11,608 nucleotides of DNA from Eudoraea sp. (GTDB taxonomy: Bacteria; Bacteroidota; Bacteroidia; Flavobacteriales; Flavobacteriaceae). A model generated the notes under the pieces. That model did no database searches. It was not told where the DNA came from and saw only the letters and a list, made by a program, of their open reading frames with translations. The position numbers and the translations under genes were made by a program. The stretch is from positions 1 to 11,608 of the forward strand of contig JABDPH010000336.1 in the NCBI GenBank assembly GCA_013042925.1. The letters are read 5' to 3'. Of the stretch, positions 6,737-11,608 are shown in pieces (the stretch's first letter is position 1; each line of letters begins with the position of its first letter).

Positions 6737-8599
6737 TCAAAAATCATTGGTCGTAATTATTCCAATTAGTTTTTTTCCCTCTACTACCGGCAGGCAATTA
6801 ATATTATTAGAACTCATAAGTTCTTTAGCTTCTTCCAAAGGCATTTCAGGGGTTGCGGTAATCAAATCCCTGGTCATTAATGTGCCAATATTTCTTTTTA
6901 GTTTAACAGGGTTCTCCACATAATTTTTTACATCTGTCCAGGTTAGCAATCCACTCAGGTCAAGATTATGATCCAGTATAGGGGCATGGTGAATATTTTT
7001 CCAAAGCATCATTTTTAAAACCAATTCCGCACTGTCATTTTCCTGTGCGCTCAATGTTTTTCTATTCATCCTGTCTTTTACCTTAAGTCCGTCTTCCGGA
7101 ATAGAATATTCATCTCCCCTTGGTAATTGCCAAATATCTACGGTATAGCGTTTTTCCTGTCGTTCATACATAGTAGCCATCAATATCTTCAGGGCATCCG
7201 ATATTTTATACTCTTTTTTTAGTTTTCGGAATGATTTAACCATCCACCTGGATCCATTATTTGAACGAACCCTGTTTTCTATAATGGATAAATAGCGTTC
7301 TGCATCTCTTGGTGCAACCCCCATACTATAAAGTCCTCTGAAGGCCATAGGTAAAAAATGATCGAGTAATAATTCGCGACTGCTAAGTAGTTTTCCGTCC
7401 CAATAAAACTGTGCTGCCATACCATATCTGGCGGCGTTAAAGAAATTGCTTTTTGCGTCTTTAAAGCTCATTTTTTTATGAATGTCTTCAAAGTCTTTTG
7501 GCCTTCCCATCATCACTCCTACCCACAACATCATGTTCGCAATTTCATCGTCCGTAGTAGGTCCGGATGGCATATATCTATTCTCAATTCTCACATGGGG
7601 TACATTGTCCGTTACGCCATAACAGAGCCTGTTCCATTTGTAAATAGTACCATTGTGTAGTTGTAATGCCCTTAATTTTGGTGTTTTCCCGCTTTTAAGC
7701 ATTGACATGCTATCAGTTTCAAAATCGGTTGTCAATAAGCTCCTGAATCTGATTACAGCATCCTTATAAAAATCAGCTACAGAGCCTGAAACCCAATCAT
7801 TTCCAAAACCAACTCTCGATTCTTTTTCATTGAGAATAAAGGTGCTTGCCCTGGTGTCAACGCTTTGGGTAAATAGCGCTATTCGCGTCTCTTCCCATAA
7901 TTCCTGACCTAACAATAATGGTGAATTAGTTGTTATGGAAAGTATTGGTCCTGCTATGGCTTGTGCCCAGTTATAGGTGTCCGCAAAATTTTCTGCGTCT
8001 ATCTGAAGATGTGATTGGAAACTTGTATTGCACCCCTCATATAATATAGTGTTGTGATGGAGGTTTACCTCATCTACCCCTTTTATATGCAGCTCTATAT
8101 CTTCTTTCCTGATATCTTTAATCGCTTCATTTAAAACGTGATATCGTTTTAAAGGAGTCATATAAGATTCTTCTAAAAATTTGGTGTCTACTGTAGGTAA
8201 TATTCCCGTTAGGATAATCTTGGTGTTGTGTTTTGCCGCACATGCTTTGGCTTTTTCAAGCAATTCATTTAGCTGTTTGTGCAACACAGAAAAACACCGG
8301 TCATCTAAAATAAGAGGGTCCAGGTTAATCTCCAGGTTATAAAGCGTTAACTCAGAAGTGAAATGAGGGTCATTGATGTCTTCAAGGATTTTATCTGCTT
8401 TGTTTGTAGGCTCCCAGTTTTCTTCAACCAGACAGAATTCCTGTTCTGCCCCAATGCGTACAGGCCTCTTTTTAAACATTCCGGTTTCGAGCATATATTC
8501 AAGTGCTTCAATATCAGTAAGCAATTGGTCTATATATCCAACTTTATCCTCGTTCTTTGTAAGCTTTTTTACATTAAGTTCCCCCATAATCCGTAGCAT
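6737..8599 (-). CDS. GCS2-type carboxylate-amine ligase with C-terminal CBS domain pair
   Basis: A 620-residue two-part protein. Residues about 45-450 match the glutamate-cysteine ligase family 2 (GCS2) fold: IGAEQEF (49-55) is the acidic ATP/metal-binding signature, SHLQID (197-201) and RIENRYMPSG (337-346) are further conserved strands. This family joins a carboxylate to an amine with ATP. Residues about 500-620 hold two CBS repeats (MNRKTLSA…LLTWTDV and MTRDLITATPEMPLEEA…GIITTNDF), which usually bind adenine nucleotides and control activity. The second CBS repeat ends right after its last strand, without the usual final helix. The start at 8599 is the longest; an ATG at 8587 (MGELNVKK) is equally plausible. 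A candidate promoter lies just upstream. Whether the product is gamma-glutamylcysteine or some other amide cannot be told; authentic glutathione synthesis is not assumed. Confidence 0.85.
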   Translation of the reverse strand: MLRIMGELNVKKLTKNEDKVGYIDQLLTDIEALEYMLETGMFKKRPVRIGAEQEFCLVEENWEPTNKADKILEDINDPHFTSELTLYNLEINLDPLILDDRCFSVLHKQLNELLEKAKACAAKHNTKIILTGILPTVDTKFLEESYMTPLKRYHVLNEAIKDIRKEDIELHIKGVDEVNLHHNTILYEGCNTSFQSHLQIDAENFADTYNWAQAIAGPILSITTNSPLLLGQELWEETRIALFTQSVDTRASTFILNEKESRVGFGNDWVSGSVADFYKDAVIRFRSLLTTDFETDSMSMLKSGKTPKLRALQLHNGTIYKWNRLCYGVTDNVPHVRIENRYMPSGPTTDDEIANMMLWVGVMMGRPKDFEDIHKKMSFKDAKSNFFNAARYGMAAQFYWDGKLLSSRELLLDHFLPMAFRGLYSMGVAPRDAERYLSIIENRVRSNNGSRWMVKSFRKLKKEYKISDALKILMATMYERQEKRYTVDIWQLPRGDEYSIPEDGLKVKDRMNRKTLSAQENDSAELVLKMMLWKNIHHAPILDHNLDLSGLLTWTDVKNYVENPVKLKRNIGTLMTRDLITATPEMPLEEAKELMSSNNINCLPVVEGKKLIGIITTNDF

Positions 8600-8615
8600 T
8601 TAGGTATATAACCTC

Positions 8616-8647
8616 GAAATATAATCGAATGCAAGATAAAATCCTAA
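8616..8647 (-). promoter_or_regulatory. Candidate Bacteroidetes-type promoter for the GCS2-CBS/deacylase operon
   Basis: Read on the minus strand, TTAG (8647-8644) is followed after 20 bases by TATATTTC (8623-8616), one mismatch each from the Bacteroidetes consensus TTTG and TAnnTTTG with normal spacing. The -7-like element ends 16 bases before the ATG at 8599. Matches this short occur by chance in AT-rich DNA, so this is only a candidate. Confidence 0.3.
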
Positions 8648-8656
8648 CACAGGGAT

Positions 8657-8669
8657 AAATATGATATTT
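8657..8669. repeat. AT-rich 13-bp palindrome in the divergent intergenic region
   Basis: AAATAT-G-ATATTT is a perfect inverted repeat of 6-bp arms around one base. It lies between the divergent ligase and rnpA starts and immediately upstream of the GC-rich hairpin at 8672-8687. It could be a regulator-binding site, but AT-rich palindromes arise easily by chance. Confidence 0.4.
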
Positions 8670-8671
8670 GT

Positions 8672-8687
8672 CATGCCGCAAGGCATG
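8672..8687 (+). promoter_or_regulatory. Hairpin CATGCC-GCAA-GGCATG followed by a T run, upstream of rnpA
   Basis: A perfect 6-bp stem closes a GCAA (GNRA-type) tetraloop and can be extended by two G·U wobble pairs. It is followed on the plus strand by GTTTTTATTGTTT, so the RNA would look like a short intrinsic terminator or attenuator. It sits 27 bp before the rnpA ATG. No plus-strand gene lies just upstream for it to terminate, so a leader or operator role for rnpA is an alternative. The structure is seen directly; its function is inferred. Confidence 0.5.
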
Positions 8688-8714
8688 GTTTTTATTGTTT
8701 AATTTAGCCGCATT

Positions 8715-9104
8715 ATGTCCTCAAAATTTCCAAAGAAAGAAAAACTAAAAAGTGAGATCCTTATTCGCAGGGTTTTTGAAGATGGAAAGTCTATTTCCAG
8801 CTATCCTTTAAAGCTCATATATTTGCCTGTTGATGAGCGTTCCGAAGTTAAAATCCAATGTGGTGTTACCGCACCCAAGAGAAATTTTAAAAGTGCGGTT
8901 AAGCGAAATCGTATAAAGCGTCTCTTAAGGGAAAGCTATAGGTTGAACAAAGAAAAAATTTTTAACAACATTGAGGGAAGCTTTGCGTTTCTATTTTTAT
9001 ACCTTGGAAAGGAAATGCCTGAATACGAAGATGTAGAAAAGCATATGAAGGTTATTCTGAAAAAATTTTTAATTAAAGTATCTAATGAAGACTCTATTAA
9101 ATAA
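8715..9104 (+). CDS. rnpA: Ribonuclease P protein component
   Basis: A 129-residue basic protein, the protein subunit of RNase P, which binds the catalytic RNA and helps mature tRNA 5' ends in the cytoplasm. The family signature is clear: a central basic helix KRNFKSAVKRNRIKRLLRES (55-74) containing the RNR-type motif (K63, R64, N65, R66, K68, R69), and an N-terminal segment with a conserved aromatic at F21 in RRVFEDG. The length is normal for the family. The ATG at 8715 is the natural start. No rpmH (L34 gene), the classical neighbour in many bacteria, lies upstream; the gene instead starts divergently from the GCS2-CBS operon. Its last 20 bp overlap the following ctp-type gene, indicating co-transcription and probably translational coupling. 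Confidence 0.95.
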   Translation: MSSKFPKKEKLKSEILIRRVFEDGKSISSYPLKLIYLPVDERSEVKIQCGVTAPKRNFKSAVKRNRIKRLLRESYRLNKEKIFNNIEGSFAFLFLYLGKEMPEYEDVEKHMKVILKKFLIKVSNEDSIK

Positions 9105-10713
9105 AAAAGTGCTGCTCCCTGCATTGGCGGTTGTAATGTTTGTCGTTGGAAGTAGTTTTAAAAGCGATTTTTTTGAGATTGCTAAGCAGATAGAAATTTT
9201 TACTACCCTGTTCAAGGAACTAAACATGAATTATGTAGATGAGACCAATCCTGCAGAGCTTATGGATACGGCCATTAAAAACATGTTGGATGATCTTGAT
9301 CCGTATACCAAATTTCTGAATGAGCAGGATGTTGAAACTTATAAGATAAACAATGCCGGAGAATATTCGGGCATAGGTTCTGTGGTTCGTTCATATGATA
9401 GCAAGCTTGTGATCATAGAGCCCTATAAAGGATACCCGGCAGACAAGGCGGGCTTAAAAGCAGGGGATGAAATTATTAAAATAGGAGACATCTCTATTGC
9501 TGATTTTAAAGACGATGCCAGTGAATTATTGAAAGGAGCCAACAATACAAAAGTTGAGGTAACCTATAAAAGACAAGGAAAAACAAATACAACTGTAATT
9601 GAAAGGGAGGCTATAGAGGTTGATGCTGTTCCATTTTACAGCATGGTAAATGAAAATACGGGTTATATAGTGCTTTCCAAGTTTAATGCAAAGGCATCTT
9701 CCCAAACCAAAGCAGCGCTTCGCGATTTAAAAGGAAAAGGTGCGCAAAAAATTATATTAGACCTGAGAGGAAATCCCGGGGGGCTCCTGTCTGAATCAAT
9801 TAATGTTACAAATCTCTTTGTGCCCAAAGGTGAATTGATTGTTACTACTAAATCTAAAGTAAAAAAGTTCAATCGTGAGTACAAAACAAAAAATCAGCCC
9901 GAGGATGAAGACATCCCGTTGGTTGTCCTGGTAAATGGCGGAAGCGCCTCAGCCAGTGAAATTGTTTCAGGAAGTCTGCAGGATTTGGATCGCGCAGTAA
10001 TCGTTGGGGCAAGAAGTTTTGGCAAAGGTTTGGTCCAAAGGCCTCTGAAGCTTACTTACGGAACGCAATTAAAGGTTACGATCTCGAGATATTATACCCC
10101 TTCAGGACGTTGTATTCAATCTTTGGATTATTGGAACAGAGATGAAGAGGGGAATGCGGTTAAAACCACTAAGTTTAATGAATTTAAGACAAGAAATGGC
10201 AGGAAAGTTGAAGATGGTGGAGGGGTCATGCCTGATATTGAAATAGCTGCCCTTAAAACTAATGCCCTTACTAAGGCGCTAATAAACAATAGTTTTGTTT
10301 TCGATTTTGCTACCAACTATTACTACCAAAATAGCCCTGCCAGCATTGATGACTTTAGTTTTAGCGCATCAGATTTTGAAGATTTTAAAAAATATGTGTC
10401 TCAGAGCGATTTTAATTTTGAAACGAATACAGAAAAGGCTCTGAAGGAAGCAATTACAGGTGACGACAAGGCTATTTATGGCGCAGATATTCAGGATAGT
10501 TACAAAAGCCTACTGGCAGAAATTAATTCCCGCAAACTCAATGCCCTTGACACTTATCAAAAGGAAATTCAGATTAATCTGCAGGATGAAATTATTAAGC
10601 GCTATTTCTACCGTGAAGGGCTTTATCAGTTTTATTTAAAGAATGATGAAGCTATATTAACTGCAACAAGTTTAATGGAAGATAATTCAAAGTACCTGTC
10701 TATCTTAAAATAA
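9085..10713 (+). CDS. S41 family C-terminal processing peptidase
   Basis: A 542-residue tail-specific protease of the CtpA/Prc family. An N-terminal hydrophobic segment (about 8-24) acts as a signal peptide or membrane anchor, placing the enzyme in the periplasm. An S41 N-terminal helical part is followed by a PDZ domain (about 90-175; GEYSGIGSVV and GLKAGDEIIKI are typical), which recognises substrate C-termini. The catalytic dyad is S289 in GGSASASE and K314 in SFGKGLVQ, spaced 25 residues as in characterised members. DLRGNPGG (226-233) is another family hallmark. A C-terminal region of about 150 residues completes the protein. The start overlaps rnpA by 20 bp; MKTLLNKKVLLP gives a good signal start, so 9085 is preferred. 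Proposed role: processing or removal of envelope proteins. Confidence 0.95.
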   Translation: MKTLLNKKVLLPALAVVMFVVGSSFKSDFFEIAKQIEIFTTLFKELNMNYVDETNPAELMDTAIKNMLDDLDPYTKFLNEQDVETYKINNAGEYSGIGSVVRSYDSKLVIIEPYKGYPADKAGLKAGDEIIKIGDISIADFKDDASELLKGANNTKVEVTYKRQGKTNTTVIEREAIEVDAVPFYSMVNENTGYIVLSKFNAKASSQTKAALRDLKGKGAQKIILDLRGNPGGLLSESINVTNLFVPKGELIVTTKSKVKKFNREYKTKNQPEDEDIPLVVLVNGGSASASEIVSGSLQDLDRAVIVGARSFGKGLVQRPLKLTYGTQLKVTISRYYTPSGRCIQSLDYWNRDEEGNAVKTTKFNEFKTRNGRKVEDGGGVMPDIEIAALKTNALTKALINNSFVFDFATNYYYQNSPASIDDFSFSASDFEDFKKYVSQSDFNFETNTEKALKEAITGDDKAIYGADIQDSYKSLLAEINSRKLNALDTYQKEIQINLQDEIIKRYFYREGLYQFYLKNDEAILTATSLMEDNSKYLSILK

Positions 10714-10719
10714 GGATAT

Positions 10720-10740
10720 AGGACTTTCATGTCCTGTTTT
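10720..10740 (+). terminator. Weak candidate intrinsic terminator after the S41 protease gene
   Basis: Six bases after the TAA stop, AGGAC-TTTCAT-GTCCT can form a 5-bp stem with a six-base loop, followed closely by GTTTTAAG. Position and T run suit a terminator for rnpA-ctp, but the stem is short and the U tract has only four bases. Confidence 0.4.
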
Positions 10741-10799
10741 AAGATATCATTTGCTGTGGTTAATTATATTTTCCGGGCCATTTTAATAGGTCTGTGCTG

Positions 10800-10836
10800 G
10801 TCTTATTTACTATATTTATAAAGGCGTAAATAGGAC
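10800..10836. repeat. Long inverted repeat (11-bp arms) in the ctp-FAH intergenic region
   Basis: GTCTTATTTAC (10800-10810) pairs with GTAAATAGGAC (10826-10836) over 11 positions, ten Watson-Crick and one T·G, around a 15-base AT-rich loop. Two further wobble pairs could extend it outward. It is the strongest secondary structure in the window's intergenic DNA. There is no T run after it on the plus strand, so a simple terminator is unlikely in that direction. An RNA leader element or a DNA operator are both possible. Confidence 0.5.
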
Positions 10837-10876
10837 TGCTAATTACTGGTTTCCATATTAAGTTCTGATCTCGTCT

Positions 10877-10891
10877 TATGGCATTGCCATA
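10877..10891. promoter_or_regulatory. Perfect 15-bp palindrome, candidate operator for the FAH gene
   Basis: TATGGCATTGCCATA is an exact inverted repeat with 7-bp arms around a central T. It ends 38 bp before the ATG at 10930 and just upstream of the -7-like element at 10898-10905, a position typical of a repressor or activator site. Symmetry and position are seen directly; the binding protein is unknown. Confidence 0.5.
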
Positions 10892-10897
10892 TCAATT

Positions 10898-10905
10898 AAT
10901 ATTTG
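10898..10905 (+). promoter_or_regulatory. Candidate -7 element for the FAH gene
   Basis: AATATTTG differs at one position from the Bacteroidetes -7 consensus TAnnTTTG and lies 24 bp before the FAH start codon, giving a short leader. No convincing -33 TTTG is found at the usual distance; the palindrome at 10877-10891 occupies the spacer region. Confidence 0.3.
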
Positions 10906-10929
10906 ACCGAAATTTAAATACAACCAACT

Positions 10930-11608
10930 ATGAAACTAATACGCTTTGGCGAAAAAGAGAATGAAAAACCCGGCGTACTTTATCAGGGTAAAAGACTGGA
11001 CTGCTCAAAAGAATTTAAGGATTGGAACCGGGATTTTTTTCAAAATAGCGGATTGACGAGACTGGAGAAGTACCTCGAAGCCAATGCAGCTCAATTAAAT
11101 GAAGTGCCTGATTCTGTAAGGCATGCACCATGTATAAGAAGGCCGGGAATGATTATGTGTATTGGTCTTAACTATTCAGAACACGCTGCAGAATCTAATA
11201 TGGCAATACCTGAAGAGCCCATAATTTTTGGTAAAGCCACCAATACCTTAAGTGGACCTTATGACGACGTGTCTATTCCTAAAAATTCTACCAAAACAGA
11301 CTATGAAGTAGAGCTTGGGGTGGTTCTGAATAAAGACGTGCTCTACCTTAAAAATGAGGCAGAAGCTGCAGAAGCCATTGCGGGATATTGCGTTATAAAT
11401 GATCTGTCTGAAAGGACTTTTCAATTAGAAAAAGGGGGGCAATGGATAAAAGGCAAATCATGCCCCGGATTTAGTCCGGTTGGCCCTTACGTCGCAACGC
11501 CTGATGAATTAGGCGATCTAAATGATCTTAAAATGACGCTGTCTGTGAATGGTGAATTAAGGCAAAATGGCAGTACTTCTTTTATGATCTTCACACCTGC
11601 CTTTATTG
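10930..11608 (+). CDS. Fumarylacetoacetate hydrolase (FAH) family protein, 3' end outside window
   Basis: The first 226 residues of an FAH-superfamily enzyme (members are usually about 280-290 residues), cut by the window edge. The ATG at 10930 opens MKLIRFGEKENEKPGV, a normal N-terminus for the family. CIGLNYSEHAAES (77-89) contains the conserved histidine H85. EPIIFGKATNTLSGP (96-110) and KTDYEVELGVV (122-132) follow, with E126 and E128 as metal ligands and D158 in INDLSER as the third. The GGQWIKGKSCPGFSPVGP region (169-186) is typical of the subgroup acting on acylpyruvates or on 2,4-diketo-3-deoxy sugar acids such as in fuconate/rhamnonate breakdown. The exact substrate cannot be fixed from this part. 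It lies 216 bp after the S41 protease gene with its own candidate promoter and operator, so it probably begins a separate transcript. The enzyme should be cytoplasmic. Confidence 0.9.
   Translation, partial: MKLIRFGEKENEKPGVLYQGKRLDCSKEFKDWNRDFFQNSGLTRLEKYLEANAAQLNEVPDSVRHAPCIRRPGMIMCIGLNYSEHAAESNMAIPEEPIIFGKATNTLSGPYDDVSIPKNSTKTDYEVELGVVLNKDVLYLKNEAEAAEAIAGYCVINDLSERTFQLEKGGQWIKGKSCPGFSPVGPYVATPDELGDLNDLKMTLSVNGELRQNGSTSFMIFTPAFI

Noticed and set aside
6737..8599. Naming the ligase gshA and assuming glutathione synthesis
   Set aside because: The GCS2 family covers other carboxylate-amine ligases, the protein carries an extra CBS pair, and no glutathione synthetase gene is nearby.
8672..8700. 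Treating the rnpA-upstream hairpin as an ordinary gene terminator
   Set aside because: On the plus strand there is no upstream gene to terminate, and on the minus strand the hairpin is not followed by a T run.

Overview
The window looks like chromosomal DNA from a Bacteroidetes bacterium, most likely a flavobacterium. It is AT-rich. Shine-Dalgarno sequences are absent or weak. Two exported proteins carry lipoprotein-type signals. The gene pair rnpA followed by a C-terminal processing protease is, from memory, a familiar arrangement in Flavobacteriia. Genus and species cannot be told from the sequence alone. No mobile element, CRISPR array, tRNA or rRNA was seen.

Layout. Positions 1-189 hold the tail of an unrecognised gene. 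Positions 263-5527 are a tightly packed plus-strand run of four genes: a metallo-beta-lactamase-fold hydrolase, an SMP-30/gluconolactonase-type lipoprotein, a subtilisin-like (S8) lipoprotein protease and an exported M1 metallopeptidase. Junctions are a 17-bp overlap, then 12-bp and 17-bp gaps, so one operon is likely. On the minus strand, 8599-5528, lies a two-gene unit: a GCS2-type (glutamate-cysteine ligase-like) carboxylate-amine ligase carrying a C-terminal CBS pair, followed by an AstE/aspartoacylase-like zinc deacylase. The M1 gene and the deacylase converge with their stop codons directly abutting. Divergent from the ligase, rnpA (8715-9104) overlaps a ctp-type S41 protease (9085-10713). 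After a 216-bp gap rich in inverted repeats, the window ends inside a fumarylacetoacetate hydrolase (FAH) family gene (10930 onward).

How the genes may work together. The plus-strand run pairs two lactonase/hydrolase-like enzymes with two envelope proteases, which suggests small-molecule hydrolysis and peptide turnover at the cell surface. The minus-strand unit pairs an enzyme family that makes amide bonds (ATP-dependent, possibly controlled by nucleotide binding to the CBS pair) with one that hydrolyses amide bonds, so a make-and-break amide metabolism module is plausible. The most striking detail is that these two minus-strand genes share one reading frame and are separated only by a single TGA and one further codon. 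The second CBS domain looks cut short at exactly that stop. The other points worth a second look are the palindromes in the two intergenic regions 8600-8714 and 10714-10929.
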